From: Microbacterium sp. HD4P20 | GTDB taxonomy: Bacteria > Actinomycetota > Actinomycetes > Actinomycetales > Microbacteriaceae | Direction of reading: 5' to 3' | NCBI RefSeq assembly: GCF_019449275.2 | Contig: NZ_JAHZQZ020000011.1 | Coordinates: 186,001-250,000 of the forward strand | DNA length: 64,000 bases | Shown: piece by piece, positions 8,387-18,101 of the stretch | How the letters are laid out: the number at the start of each line of letters is the position of its first letter | Numbering within the stretch: position 1 is the first letter of the stretch | Translations under genes and position numbers: made by a program | The notes under the pieces: model-generated | Told to the model about the DNA's origin: nothing | Databases searched by the model: none | The model's input: only the letters and a program-made list of their open reading frames with translations

Positions 8387-8404
8387 GCCTCCCTGTCCCT
8401 CCGC

Positions 8405-8508
8405 GCCGAGCATGTGGGTTCTGCGCCGAGCATGTGGGTTCTGCGCCGAGCATGTCGACATGCTCGGCGAGAAACCAACATGCTCGGCGAGAAACCAACA
8501 TGGTCGGC
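8405..8508. repeat. dyad-symmetric 20-bp repeat array
   Basis: Six copies of a decamer on exact 20-bp spacing: CCGAGCATGT at 8406, 8426 and 8446 on the plus strand, then its complement ACATGCTCGG at 8458 and 8478 and ACATGGTCGG at 8498. The centre around GTCGAC (8454-8459) makes a perfect 24-bp palindrome at 8445-8468. It fills the gap between the convergent lipoprotein and rhamnogalacturonan genes. A close relative lies at 45791-45874. Confidence 0.9.
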
Positions 8509-8513
8509 GCCAG

Positions 8514-8554
8514 AAGGGACAGGCCCCGGCCTGTGGGGCCGAGACCTGTCCCTT
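8514..8554. terminator. bidirectional terminator-like hairpin
   Basis: AAGGGACAGG (8514-8523) pairs perfectly with CCTGTCCCTT (8545-8554), giving a 10-bp stem and a 21-base loop, followed by a T. It sits between convergent genes ending at 8386 and 8566 and could stop transcription from both sides. A further CCTGTCCCT copy at 8392-8400 could form an alternative pairing. Confidence 0.6.
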
Positions 8555-8565
8555 TCCGTTCTGCG

Positions 8566-11500
8566 CTACCGCACCGTGACGGTGATCGGCTTCGACGATG
8601 TCGAGCCGGCGTCGTTGGTGAACTCGGCGACGTACGTGTAGCTGCCGGGACCGCGTCCCGTGACGGTCGTCGTCGCCTGCTGCGCGTTGGGGGAATCCGC
8701 CGCGAGCGCCTGCTCGTCGATCAGCACGCCGTTCTCGTAGAGCTTGTACGCCGTGCCGTTGGTGCCCCACCACAGGTTGGCCGTGACGGTGTAGTCGCCG
8801 TTCTTGTCCCAGTTGTCGTGCGAGACGACGGGCATCGCGGGTGCGGCGTCCTTCACCCTGACGGTCACCGACGTCGTCGCCGTGGTTCCTGCGGCGTTGA
8901 TCAGCTCACCCGTGTACACGTACGTGCCGTTGGGCTTGCCGGCCACGTTCACCGTCGACAGCTGCGCCTTCGGCGAGTTCGGGTCGAGCAGCTCGGTGGA
9001 GATCAGCGTCCCGTTCTCGTACAGCCGGAACACCGAGCCATTGACCCCGTGCCACAGGTTCATCGACACCGTGAACGCGCCGTCGTGCAGACCGTCCTCC
9101 CAGCCGGAGGTGCTCGAGAGCACCCCGCGACCGGGCGCCCGTGTGGCGCCTTCGTCGTCGAACACCAGCAGCCGCACCGAGGTCTGCGTGACCAGGCCGT
9201 CGTGGTTGACGGCGTTGACCGACAGCGTGTGAGGCCCCACAAGACCGTCGAGCTCGATCGCCTCGCCCGGTGCGACCGGCTCGCCGTCGAACGCGATGTC
9301 GAGTGTGCGCACGCCCGACTCCGGGTCGTCCGCCGTCACCTCCACCGTGAACGTCGCCGTGCTGGGCAGCAGCGTGCCGTCCGCGGGCATGCCAGACACG
9401 ACCGGGGCCGTGGTGTCGGTCGCCCCCGAAGGGTCGCCCGTCACCGCGATCGAGGGGAGCGGAGCATCGGCCATGTCGTTGCCGATGAAGAAGCTCGGCC
9501 ACGGTGGCTGGTTGTAGCCGGTGTTCTGCCACGCGACCGCGACACGGTACTGCATGTCGTGCATCAGCGTCGGAATCCGGTGCTCCGTCTCATCGGTGGT
9601 GGAGTAGATCCTCAGCTCGGACGAGTCCGCAGAGCGCCACGCGATCTCTTCGCGCCAGTCGCCGAACAGATCGGCCTGCACGTTGGGCGTTCCCTTGGTG
9701 CCGTTGTTGGACCGGGCGCCCTCGTCGGCGAGGATGACCTCTGACGACTGGGTCTCCCAGTTCCACTTCGCCACCGTGGGGGTGCCGTAGTACTCCTCGT
9801 CGTGGAACGCGTGGTCCACGATCTCGCGGAGCGGGTCGCCGTCGAACCAGGCCATGAAGTTGGCGGCGGGGATGGTGTCGCCGATGCGCTCGCCGCCGGC
9901 CGTCATCAGGTGGCCCTCGCTGCTGTTCCATGCGGCGTCGCCGCCGACGGCCCAGCTCTCGGCACCGGGGTGGCGCGGATCGATGTCGCCCGAGGCGGCA
10001 CGTCCGGTGTCGACGTTCGCGGGGATGTCCCACAGGATCTCTCCGGTGCGGGCGTCGCGGAACGTGGCGCCGCGGTTGCCCGAGGCGGTCATATTCTCGT
10101 GGGCTGCGAAGATCTCCAGGCCAGGGCGCGACGGATCCAGGTCCGACACGTGCTCGGCGTCGCCGTGGCCCAGGCCGGTGGCGTAGAGCAGCTCGCCGTC
10201 GTCGTCGATCGTCGCCGACCCGAAGACGACCTCGTCCTTGCTGTCACCGTCCACGTCGGCGACCGACAGGGAGTGGTAGCCCTCGCCGTAGAGTCCCTCG
10301 GCGCCCTCCTCGGTCGAGTCGATCACCCACCGCTCGATGAGGTTCTCGCCGTCGAAGTCGTACGCCGCCACCACCGCGCGGGTGTAGTACCCGCGGCTGA
10401 AGATCGCGCTCGGCTTCTCACCGTCGAGGTAGGCCACGCCCGCGAGGAAGCGGTCGACGCGGTTGCCGTACCCGTCGCCCCACGCACCGACGTCTCCGCG
10501 CGGCGGCGTGTAGTCGATCGTGTCGATGGCCGCGCCGGTCTGGCCGTCGAACACGGTCAGATACTCCGGACCCGTCAGCACGTAGCCCGAGCTGTTGCGA
10601 TGGTCGGCGCTGGCGTTGCCGATGGGCTGGCCGACGCCGTCGATGGTGCCGTCGCCGGTCTTGACGATCATCTCGGACGAGCCGTCGCCGTCGAAGTCGT
10701 ACACCATGTGCTGCGTGTAGTGCGCGCCCGCCCGGATGTTGACCCCGAGGTCGACCCGCCACAGGCGCGTGCCGTCGAGGCGGTACGCGTCGAGGTAGAC
10801 GTTGCCGGTGTAGCCGGCTTGGGAGTTGTCCTTCGCGTTCGAGGGGTACCACTTCACGAAGTACTCGTACTGTCCGTCGCCGTCGACATCGCCGACGCTC
10901 ACGTCGTTCGCCGAGTAGCTGTAGGGCTGGCCGTCCTTCGTGTAGCCGTCGGCAGGCTTCTGCAGCGGCAGCGACAGGTAGTCGCCGGACTGCACCCCGA
11001 ACGCCTCGGTCTCGGTCGTCTCCTTCTCGGCGAGCACCTTCGTCACGAAGTACTCGGATTCGGCCCCGCCGTCGGAATCGAGCAGGTTCGTCGATCCGGT
11101 GATCGGCTCGTCGGTGATCCGCTCGCCGTCGCGGTACACGTGGAACGCGACCGATGCGGGATCGGTGCCCAGCAGTCGCCACGACACCAGGATGCCGTCG
11201 TCGGTCTGCACCGCCAGCGGCGCGCGGTCGAGGTACTCGGCCTGGCGCTGCAGCACGGTGACGGCCTGGGTGATGAGCTGGGCGGATGCCGGGCCCGCCC
11301 CGCCGGCGTTGACCGCGACGACCGTGTAGTAGTACGGGATCGTGGTCAGCACCTCGTCGGCGTCGACGTAGCGGTTCGTCTCGGCGATTCCGACGAGCTC
11401 ACCCTGCTCGCCCTCGACCTCGGAGCGGAACACCAGGTGGTAGAGCGCGCCGACCGGCTGCGCCCAGGCGATCTCGATCTCGCGCGCGTCGATGCGTTCG

Positions 11501-14500
11501 ACCGACAGATCCACCGGAGCGGACGGCGCGGCGGCAGCTTCGTCGACGAACGACACCTCGACGGTGTCGGAGGGCACAGACTCGAGGTCGGTCTGGTCGA
11601 CAGCGGTGACGTGGTAGGCGTAGTCGAGTCCGACGCGCGCCGTGGTGTCCACGTACTCCGGTGCGTCGACCGACCCCACGAGGACCGAGGCGGCGTCGAA
11701 CGGCGACTGCCGGTAGACGTTCCAGGTCACATCCCCCACGGCATCCCACGACAGCGAGACACTCGGCGCAGCCGGGTCGGTGTCGATGCCGGTGACTTCG
11801 AGTCCGGTCGGACCGAGCAGGATCGGTGTGACCTCCAGGCCGTTGAAGCGGGTCGCCGCCGCGCTGCCGTAGGCCTCGACGTTCAGCTGTCCGTCGGTGA
11901 CGAGGAACGGACCGCGCAGGGTCTCGTTCACGCCCCCACGACCGGCGTTGCCGGTGCCCGCCTCGCGGCCTTCGACGCGGAAGTTGGTGCGCGTGGTGCC
12001 GATCCAGTCGCCCGAGTAGGTCTTCACCGAGTAGGTGCCGTTGGGCACGTCCAGCGCGAAGGTGTTCGAGTCGCCGGGCAGGACGAAGTCGCGCACGAGG
12101 TCGTTCGCGGCACCGCCGGCGTCGCCGCGGTCGCGACCGTCGCCGGAACCGCCGGTGCGCTCCCAGCCGTAGCCCACCGAAGCGTCATAGCCCATGGTGG
12201 GCGTGACCTCGGTGTACCCGGCCATCAGGGGGTTCCCGGCCAACTGCATGTCGAACTTGTACAGCGCCTGCTTGGTGTTGAAGGTGACGACGTTGCTCGG
12301 CTCGGAGTCGCCGCGTCCGTTGACGGCCACGACGTGGTAGCGGTAGCCGGTGCCCTCGGCGAGGCCCTGCACGATCGAGCTCGTCTGGGTCACCATTCCC
12401 ACCAGGGCCCATGCCGGCTCGGGGTCGGCGAGGGCCTGACGGTAGATCTTGTAGATGTCGGCCGAGGGCGAGGCATCCCACTGCAGCGTCGCGCCGCCGT
12501 TGCTGATCGCGCCGGCGACCAGGTTCTGCGGTGCGACGGGCACCTCGGCGGGCGGCGCGATGTCGACGACCTCCTGCGCGAGGGGGTCGGCGAGTTCGGC
12601 GACGTCCTGCGCGATCAGGCGGGCCATCTGGATGGCGCCGTACTCCTGGAAGTGGGTGTCGTCGACGGTGCCGCCGGGACGGTTGGGGAACACGCCCGGG
12701 TCCACGTGCAGGAACACCGCCTTCGCCGCATCCGGTCCGATCTCGTTCAGGTATGCGCGGCTGGAGGCCGACAGATCGACCAGCAGCACGTCCTCTTCGA
12801 TCGCGAGCTCGGTCATCTTCGCCACGTACTCCGGGAAGCTGACGTTGAACTCGCCGGTGTCGGGGTTGAACGAACGGCGCGAGACCGGCGTCACGAGGAT
12901 CGGAGTGGCGCCGCGCTGGCGCGTGCCCTCGACGTACACCCGCAGGTACTCCTTGTAGTCGGCGGGGCTGGCGTAGCGGTCGTCGACGCCCTGGGTGGCG
13001 TCGTTGTGACCGAACTGGATCAGCTGGTAGTCGCCGGGCCGGATCGCGCGCAGAATCTCGTCGAGGCGCCCCTGCGTGATGAAGTTCTTCGACGAGCGGC
13101 CCCCGATCGCATGGTTGGCGAAGGCGATGTCGTCGGCGAAGAACCGGTCGATCATCTGGCCCCAGCCCGCTTGCGGCGCATACGCGATCGGGTCGTAGGT
13201 CTGCACCGTCGAGTCGCCTGAGATGTACACCGTCGGGATCGCGCCGGCGACGCGTTCGGGCAGCCGTGTGATCGTGAGCGCGTTGAGGGATGCCGCGTCC
13301 CCGCCGAACTGCAGCGTCAGGCGACCGTCCACGAGGGCGACCGTGAAGGCCATCTCGAGATACGTGCCCGCGCTCTGCGGGTTGGCCTGCACCTTGGCCA
13401 TCGACTCCGCTGTGATCGTGGTGGTGGTCGGGTTCTGCTCGTCACCGGCGATCAGCTGGACCGAGTAGTCGCCCGCGCCCAGGTCCGCCTCGAAGGTGGC
13501 GCCCGCGACGGAGACGAAGTCGCTCCGCAGCGCATCCGCGGTGCCGCGATCGACGTCCGCCGCTTCTGCCGTGGGTGCGGTGGTGAAGCCGTAGCCCCAC
13601 TCCGCGAGGTACGACGTGGTGCTCACGACCGGCAGCGCTCCGTCGGCGACCGCGCCGGGCCCGAAGTCGAACGTGACCACGTCGCCTTCCGGCAGCGGGG
13701 CGGGGGCGACGTAGGCGGGGGCGTCGACGGTCGCCGATGCCGACCCGGCCGCATTGGCCGCGGTCACGCGGTACGTCCACGCCTGGTCGGTGTCGACGCC
13801 GGCGTCGGTGTGACCGGGGGTACCGACCGTGGCGAGTGCCTCGAAGGCCTCGGTGCCGGTCGGTGCGCGCTCGATGAGGTAGGTCTCGGCGTTCGCGACG
13901 GCCGACCACGTGAGGGTCACCGAGTCGGTCGTGACGGCCGCCACGGCCAGGTCGGCCGGAGCATCCGGAGCGGTGAGCTCGGGGATCTCGTCGCTGAGCA
14001 GCGGGGCGCTCTGTGGCGACACCCGATCGTAGGCGCTCACCGCGACGATCGCGTACGCGTAGGAGCCGCCCACCACAACGGACGTGTCGGAGTGCGTGGT
14101 CTCGGTCAGATCCTGCGCGAGCGGCGCGAACGCGCCGACGGCGCCGTCCTCGGCCACGTCGGCGCGGAGCACGTCGTACGTCACCGCGCCGTCCACGACG
14201 CTCCACGACAGGTCGACGGCGTTCCAGGCGACGCGGGTGATGGTGGCATCAGCCGGTGCCGCCGGCGTGAACGGCACGATCTCGAGCCCGTTGACGAGTC
14301 CCGCGATGCCGCTTCCGCCGAAGCCGGCGGTGAGCTGGCCGTCCTCGACGCTCGTGCGGAACGTCTGGGTCACAGCCTCCTGGCGTGCGGAGATGCGCCC
14401 GGCGGCCACGCCCTCGAGGGTGACGTCCGTGCTGACGGTGCTGGTACCGGCGAGCTGGTCGCCGGAGGTGACCGTCACGTCGTAGTCGCCGTTCGGCAGG

Positions 14501-14898
14501 TCGACGAGGAACTCCCACGTGCCTCCGCCGACCCAGTCGTTCGTCAGGGGGTCCGCGGGGTCGGTGCTGCCGGTGCGGTCACGCGAGATCAGCGTCAGAC
14601 CTTCGGTCGTCGAGATGCCGAAGCCGGCACCCGCGTCGTAGGCGGTGCCGGGAGACACTTCGGTGAAGCCCTCGGCGACGGGGCTGCTCCCGGTGCCGAA
14701 GTCGAAGCGGTACGCGCCGTCGGGACCGGGTTCGATCGCCGCTGCCGCTGCCGCGGCCGGCGTCGCGGTCAGGAGCGCGGCGACGACGACAGCCGCCGTC
14801 GTCGCCGCGGCGATTCGACGCGCGGGGCGGGCGATGGGCGGCGTCCCGGACGCCGGGTGCGTGAATGCGCTCTGGGGGTGCGCAGCCGAATGGGGCAC
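8566..14898 (-). CDS. giant secreted bifunctional rhamnogalacturonan acetylesterase / PL11 lyase
   Basis: A 2110-residue exported enzyme for pectin rhamnogalacturonan-I. Order of parts: signal peptide (1-54, Ala-rich cleavage region); galactose-binding/malectin-like module (~58-209); two FN3 (~213-400); second malectin-like (~407-550); SGNH esterase of CE12 type (~555-778) with GDST, GGRSS, GHND and DDTHF blocks I, II, III and V; FN3; third malectin-like (~876-1026); two FN3; PL11 rhamnogalacturonan lyase (~1216-1818) with calcium-type DVDGDG and DFDGDG motifs, VKTGDGT and NTGYNQPPWPSF; an Ig-like domain (~1833-1916); two ChiA-N-like modules (~1924-2016, ~2021-2110). No sortase motif is visible. 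The GTG at 14898 follows AGGAG with 6-base spacing; longer starts lack one. LacI-type operator candidates lie upstream. Confidence 0.9.
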   Translation of the reverse strand: MPHSAAHPQSAFTHPASGTPPIARPARRIAAATTAAVVVAALLTATPAAAAAAAIEPGPDGAYRFDFGTGSSPVAEGFTEVSPGTAYDAGAGFGISTTEGLTLISRDRTGSTDPADPLTNDWVGGGTWEFLVDLPNGDYDVTVTSGDQLAGTSTVSTDVTLEGVAAGRISARQEAVTQTFRTSVEDGQLTAGFGGSGIAGLVNGLEIVPFTPAAPADATITRVAWNAVDLSWSVVDGAVTYDVLRADVAEDGAVGAFAPLAQDLTETTHSDTSVVVGGSYAYAIVAVSAYDRVSPQSAPLLSDEIPELTAPDAPADLAVAAVTTDSVTLTWSAVANAETYLIERAPTGTEAFEALATVGTPGHTDAGVDTDQAWTYRVTAANAAGSASATVDAPAYVAPAPLPEGDVVTFDFGPGAVADGALPVVSTTSYLAEWGYGFTTAPTAEAADVDRGTADALRSDFVSVAGATFEADLGAGDYSVQLIAGDEQNPTTTTITAESMAKVQANPQSAGTYLEMAFTVALVDGRLTLQFGGDAASLNALTITRLPERVAGAIPTVYISGDSTVQTYDPIAYAPQAGWGQMIDRFFADDIAFANHAIGGRSSKNFITQGRLDEILRAIRPGDYQLIQFGHNDATQGVDDRYASPADYKEYLRVYVEGTRQRGATPILVTPVSRRSFNPDTGEFNVSFPEYVAKMTELAIEEDVLLVDLSASSRAYLNEIGPDAAKAVFLHVDPGVFPNRPGGTVDDTHFQEYGAIQMARLIAQDVAELADPLAQEVVDIAPPAEVPVAPQNLVAGAISNGGATLQWDASPSADIYKIYRQALADPEPAWALVGMVTQTSSIVQGLAEGTGYRYHVVAVNGRGDSEPSNVVTFNTKQALYKFDMQLAGNPLMAGYTEVTPTMGYDASVGYGWERTGGSGDGRDRGDAGGAANDLVRDFVLPGDSNTFALDVPNGTYSVKTYSGDWIGTTRTNFRVEGREAGTGNAGRGGVNETLRGPFLVTDGQLNVEAYGSAAATRFNGLEVTPILLGPTGLEVTGIDTDPAAPSVSLSWDAVGDVTWNVYRQSPFDAASVLVGSVDAPEYVDTTARVGLDYAYHVTAVDQTDLESVPSDTVEVSFVDEAAAAPSAPVDLSVERIDAREIEIAWAQPVGALYHLVFRSEVEGEQGELVGIAETNRYVDADEVLTTIPYYYTVVAVNAGGAGPASAQLITQAVTVLQRQAEYLDRAPLAVQTDDGILVSWRLLGTDPASVAFHVYRDGERITDEPITGSTNLLDSDGGAESEYFVTKVLAEKETTETEAFGVQSGDYLSLPLQKPADGYTKDGQPYSYSANDVSVGDVDGDGQYEYFVKWYPSNAKDNSQAGYTGNVYLDAYRLDGTRLWRVDLGVNIRAGAHYTQHMVYDFDGDGSSEMIVKTGDGTIDGVGQPIGNASADHRNSSGYVLTGPEYLTVFDGQTGAAIDTIDYTPPRGDVGAWGDGYGNRVDRFLAGVAYLDGEKPSAIFSRGYYTRAVVAAYDFDGENLIERWVIDSTEEGAEGLYGEGYHSLSVADVDGDSKDEVVFGSATIDDDGELLYATGLGHGDAEHVSDLDPSRPGLEIFAAHENMTASGNRGATFRDARTGEILWDIPANVDTGRAASGDIDPRHPGAESWAVGGDAAWNSSEGHLMTAGGERIGDTIPAANFMAWFDGDPLREIVDHAFHDEEYYGTPTVAKWNWETQSSEVILADEGARSNNGTKGTPNVQADLFGDWREEIAWRSADSSELRIYSTTDETEHRIPTLMHDMQYRVAVAWQNTGYNQPPWPSFFIGNDMADAPLPSIAVTGDPSGATDTTAPVVSGMPADGTLLPSTATFTVEVTADDPESGVRTLDIAFDGEPVAPGEAIELDGLVGPHTLSVNAVNHDGLVTQTSVRLLVFDDEGATRAPGRGVLSSTSGWEDGLHDGAFTVSMNLWHGVNGSVFRLYENGTLISTELLDPNSPKAQLSTVNVAGKPNGTYVYTGELINAAGTTATTSVTVRVKDAAPAMPVVSHDNWDKNGDYTVTANLWWGTNGTAYKLYENGVLIDEQALAADSPNAQQATTTVTGRGPGSYTYVAEFTNDAGSTSSKPITVTVR

Positions 14899-15041
14899 GG
14901 TTTCTCCTGTTGTCAGCGTTGGCAAAGGATGACGGGGATGCTGCGGCATCGCAGCATCCGTCGACGTGAACCGGGCGCGTACGGACTCGAGCCCTGTCCG
15001 AGTGGTCGGGACGTGCCCGACCGGTTTGTTGTCGGCCCGAC

Positions 15042-15055
15042 GGAAAGCGCATTCC
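15042..15055. promoter_or_regulatory. LacI-type operator candidate 1
   Basis: GGAAAGCGCATTCC is a near-perfect palindrome centred on GCGC, 144 bases upstream of the rhamnogalacturonan enzyme start. LacI-family sugar repressors of actinobacteria often bind GAAAGCGCTTTC-like sites. No regulator gene lies nearby, so the assignment is inference. The 361-base gap 14899-15259 otherwise holds only the second operator and the promoter of the oxidase gene. Confidence 0.45.
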
Positions 15056-15110
15056 AATCGGGGCCGCTCGCAGTCTGGCATGACCCGGAGGCGAGGGGCA
15101 AGAAGAATTT

Positions 15111-15122
15111 GAAACGTTTTTC
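15111..15122. promoter_or_regulatory. LacI-type operator candidate 2
   Basis: GAAACGTTTTTC contains the perfect 8-bp palindrome AAACGTTT centred on CG, the core of many LacI-family operators. It lies in an AT-rich island 213 bases upstream of the rhamnogalacturonan gene and 138 bases before the divergent oxidase start. Confidence 0.45.
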
Positions 15123-15259
15123 GAAGTTCGCGCCCGGGGTTGCGGCACCGCGGCCGCGTCGCCTATGGTTTCGGGCAATCGCTTTCCCTTCCCTCGTCGT
15201 CGGTGTGTGTACGGACCGCACCGGCGGCGGGCTCGACGTGCCCGCCCTAGGCTGGCCGC

Positions 15260-16585
15260 ATGGCCACGAGCAGCGCTGCTCCGCAAGACCCCGCCGCCGC
15301 GCGCGGCATCTCGCGCCGGACGCAGTCCGACATCTACCGCGCCGGCATCAGCGGCACCCGGCCCCGCGTGCCAGTCGACGCCGACGCCCTCGAGGTGGCG
15401 GCGCGCAAGGCGCTGAGCGCCGAGGCGTTCGCCTACATCGCCGGGGGAGCGGGCGCCGAGCGCACGGTCGCGGCCAACCGCGCCGCGTTCGCCCGATGGC
15501 AGGTATGGCCGCGTCCGCTCCGAGACGTCTCGAAGCGCGACCTGTCGATCGACTTCCTCGGCACGCGCCGCCCGACGCCGCTGCTGCTGGCACCGCTGGG
15601 GGTCATGGAGCTCGCGGACGCCGGCGCCGACCTCGCGGTCGCGCGGGCTGCGGCATCCCTCGGCGTTCCGTACACGCTGTCGAACCAGGCCTCGATGCCG
15701 ATGGAGGCGGTCGGGGTTTCCGGAGCGCGTCTGTTCCAGCTGTACTGGTCGGCGTCCGACGAACTCAACGCGTCGCTGCTGCGCCGGGCCGAGGCATCCG
15801 GGTGCGAAGCCGTCGTCATGACGCTCGACACGCACCTGCTCGGGTGGCGCACCCGTGATCTCGACCTCGCCTTCCTGCCCTTCACCCGCGGCATGGGGAT
15901 CGCGCAGTACACCAGCGACCCGGTCTTTCAGCAGCTGGTGCGCGACCGGGTGCGGCGGGGCCCAGCGGCACCGGATGCCGCGCCGCCGGTCAAGCTCACG
16001 CCCAAGGCGGTGGCCGCGGGCGTCCGGATCGCCCGCAAGGGCGCGGCGCTGACCGGCTCGCGCAGCGTGCGCGACAACCTGCGCTCGCCCCTGCCGCGCG
16101 CCGCGGTCGAAACGTTCCTCGACGTCTTCTCGACGCCCGCGCTCACGTGGGACGACATGACGAAGGCGCGGGAGTGGACGAGCCTTCCGATCCTGCTCAA
16201 GGGCATCGTGCATCCCGACGACGCGATCCGTGCGCTGGATGCCGGCATGGACGGCATCTGGATCTCGAACCATGGCGGCCGCCAGATCGACCAGTCCGTC
16301 CCGACGCTCGAGGTGCTGCCCACGATCGCCGATCGCATCGCGGGGCGCGTGCCGATCGTGTTCGACTCCGGGGTGCGGCAGGGGTCCGACGTGTTCATCG
16401 CGCTTGCGCTGGGCGCGACCGCCGTCGCGCTCGGGCGTCCGTACGCGTATGGCCTCGGCCTCGCCGGAGAGGAGGGCGTGCGCGAGGTGGTGCGCAACGT
16501 CCTCGCCGAGCTCGACATCACCCTCGGGCTGTCGGGCCACGTCTCGATCGCCGACGTCGGGCGAGAGGCGCTGCGCCAGGTGTGA
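15260..16585 (+). CDS. FMN-dependent alpha-hydroxy-acid oxidase/monooxygenase
   Basis: A 441-residue member of the alpha-hydroxy-acid dehydrogenase family, closest in feel to lactate 2-monooxygenases. The domain covers residues ~45-435: AYIAGGAG near the N-terminus, TLSNQASM, FQLYW, VMTLDTHLLGWRTRD, LKGIVHPDDA, and the catalytic histidine in ISNHGGRQID. The C-terminus has the phosphate-binding FDSGVRQGSDVFIALALGA and ALGRPYAYG. It probably oxidises L-lactate or a related 2-hydroxyacid in the cytosol. ATG at 15260 follows TAGGCT (15248-15253) by exactly six bases, suggesting a leaderless mRNA. It is divergent from the rhamnogalacturonan gene. Confidence 0.88.
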   Translation: MATSSAAPQDPAAARGISRRTQSDIYRAGISGTRPRVPVDADALEVAARKALSAEAFAYIAGGAGAERTVAANRAAFARWQVWPRPLRDVSKRDLSIDFLGTRRPTPLLLAPLGVMELADAGADLAVARAAASLGVPYTLSNQASMPMEAVGVSGARLFQLYWSASDELNASLLRRAEASGCEAVVMTLDTHLLGWRTRDLDLAFLPFTRGMGIAQYTSDPVFQQLVRDRVRRGPAAPDAAPPVKLTPKAVAAGVRIARKGAALTGSRSVRDNLRSPLPRAAVETFLDVFSTPALTWDDMTKAREWTSLPILLKGIVHPDDAIRALDAGMDGIWISNHGGRQIDQSVPTLEVLPTIADRIAGRVPIVFDSGVRQGSDVFIALALGATAVALGRPYAYGLGLAGEEGVREVVRNVLAELDITLGLSGHVSIADVGREALRQV

Positions 16586-16627
16586 TCTCCACCCCTGACG
16601 CGCCCGAGGAGCGCGCAGCCGAACGAC

Positions 16628-16633
16628 TAGAAT
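16628..16633 (+). promoter_or_regulatory. -10 element of the glycyl-tRNA synthetase gene
   Basis: TAGAAT matches the actinobacterial -10 consensus and would give a ~60-base leader before the GTG at 16700. No clear -35 and no T-box motif is visible in the leader. Confidence 0.5.
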
Positions 16634-16699
16634 CGACGGATGCCGCGCTCGCGGCTTCCGGCACCTTCGTGCAGTCCCCACCCGACCATTGGAGCCACC

Positions 16700-18082
16700 G
16701 TGGCCGAGCAGTCCCGCCTCGACAAAGTCATCGCCCTCGCCCGTCACCGCGGGTTCGTGTTCCAAGCGGGTGAGATCTACGGCGGATCCCGTTCGGCATG
16801 GGACTACGGGCCTCTCGGCACCGAGCTGAAGGAGAACATCCGCCGGCAGTGGTGGCAGACGTTCGTGCGCGGCCGCGGCGACATGGTGGGCCTGGACTCG
16901 TCGGTCATCCTGCCCAAGCGCGTGTGGGAGGCATCCGGCCACGTCGCGACCTTCGCGGACGAGGTCGTGGAATCCAAGATCACGCACAAGCGGTATCGGG
17001 CCGATCACCTGTGGGAGGCTTTCGTGGCCAAGCGGGGTCGCGAGCCCGAGAGCTGGGACGAGGTGCCCGATCCCGAGACGGGTCAGCGCGGCAACTGGAC
17101 CGAGCCCAAGGCGTTCTCGGGGCTCGTCAAGACGTACCTCGGCGTCGTCGACGACGAGTCGGGCCTGCACTACCTGCGGCCCGAGACCGCGCAGGGCATC
17201 TTCGTGAACTTCGCGAACGTCCTCACCGCCTCGCGGAAGAAGCCGCCGTTCGGCATCGGCCAGGTCGGCAAGGCCTTCCGCAACGAGATCACGCCCGGCA
17301 ACTTCATCTTCCGCACGCGCGAGTTCGAGCAGATGGAGATCGAGTTCTTCACTCCGCCCGCCGACGCCGACGAGTGGTTCAAGGCGTGGGTCGAGGACTG
17401 CTGGAACTGGTTCACCGACCTCGGGGTCGACCCGGCCAACATGCGCCGCTACGACGTGCCCGAGGACGAACGCGCACATTACTCGGCGGGCACCATCGAC
17501 GTCGAGTACCGCTTCGGGTTCCCCGGCAAGGAGTGGGGCGAGCTCATGGGCGTCGCCAACCGCACCGACTACGACCTCTCCAGCCACGCCGAGGCGTCGG
17601 GCCAGTCGCTGTCGTACTTCGACCAGGCCTCGGGCGAGAAGTACGTCCCTTACGTGATCGAGCCGTCGTTCGGTCTCACCCGCGCGATGATGGCGTTCCT
17701 TGTCGACGCGTACCACGAGGAGGAGGCGCCGAACGCGAAGGGCGGCACCGACACCCGCACGGTGCTCAAGCTCGACCCCCGCTTGGCGCCCGTCAAGGCC
17801 GCGATCCTGCCGCTCTCACGCAACGAGCAGCTGTCGCCCATCGCGCGCGAGGTGGCCGAAGACCTGCGCGGCGAGTGGAACGTCGACTTCGACGACGCCG
17901 GCGCGATCGGTCGTCGCTACCGCCGCCAGGACGAGATCGGCACGCCGTTCTGCGTCACGGTGGACTTCGATTCGCTCGATGACCGCGCCGTGACGGTGCG
18001 CGACCGCGACACCATGGGTCAGGAGCGCGTTCCCCTCGACGCCCTTCACGCCTACCTCGCGGAGAGGCTCAAGGGCGCCTAG
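16700..18082 (+). CDS. glyQS: glycyl-tRNA synthetase, class II alpha2 type
   Basis: A 460-residue cytosolic enzyme that charges tRNA-Gly. It starts [19 protein letters not shown], then [11 protein letters not shown] and the class II motif 1 region around [13 protein letters not shown]. Motif 2 is seen in [21 protein letters not shown] (residues ~195-215) and motif 3 in [13 protein letters not shown] (~325-340); the anticodon-binding domain occupies the last ~110 residues. Length is normal for the homodimeric bacterial form. GTG at 16700 is preferred over the in-frame ATG at 16640 because a TGGAG lies 6-8 bases upstream and family members start near this point. Single-gene unit ending near a palindromic element. 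Confidence 0.95.
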   Translation: MAEQSRLDKVIALARHRGFVFQAGEIYGGSRSAWDYGPLGTELKENIRRQWWQTFVRGRGDMVGLDSSVILPKRVWEASGHVATFADEVVESKITHKRYRADHLWEAFVAKRGREPESWDEVPDPETGQRGNWTEPKAFSGLVKTYLGVVDDESGLHYLRPETAQGIFVNFANVLTASRKKPPFGIGQVGKAFRNEITPGNFIFRTREFEQMEIEFFTPPADADEWFKAWVEDCWNWFTDLGVDPANMRRYDVPEDERAHYSAGTIDVEYRFGFPGKEWGELMGVANRTDYDLSSHAEASGQSLSYFDQASGEKYVPYVIEPSFGLTRAMMAFLVDAYHEEEAPNAKGGTDTRTVLKLDPRLAPVKAAILPLSRNEQLSPIAREVAEDLRGEWNVDFDDAGAIGRRYRRQDEIGTPFCVTVDFDSLDDRAVTVRDRDTMGQERVPLDALHAYLAERLKGA

Positions 18083-18101
18083 CCGCACCGGCTGACCATC
18101 T

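Noticed and set aside
9802..13221. A 1139-codon open frame on the plus strand
   Set aside because: It is the antisense of the rhamnogalacturonan gene; its product is rich in R, V, D and H without any domain, as expected for a shadow frame in GC-rich DNA.
14898..15081. Longer N-terminus for the rhamnogalacturonan enzyme starting at 15081
   Set aside because: It would add 61 residues without conservation, would include the first operator, and lacks a ribosome binding site; the GTG at 14898 has AGGAG.
14579..17716. A 1045-codon minus-strand frame opposite the oxidase and glyQS genes
   Set aside because: Both plus-strand genes carry clear family motifs; the minus frame has none and crosses a promoter region.
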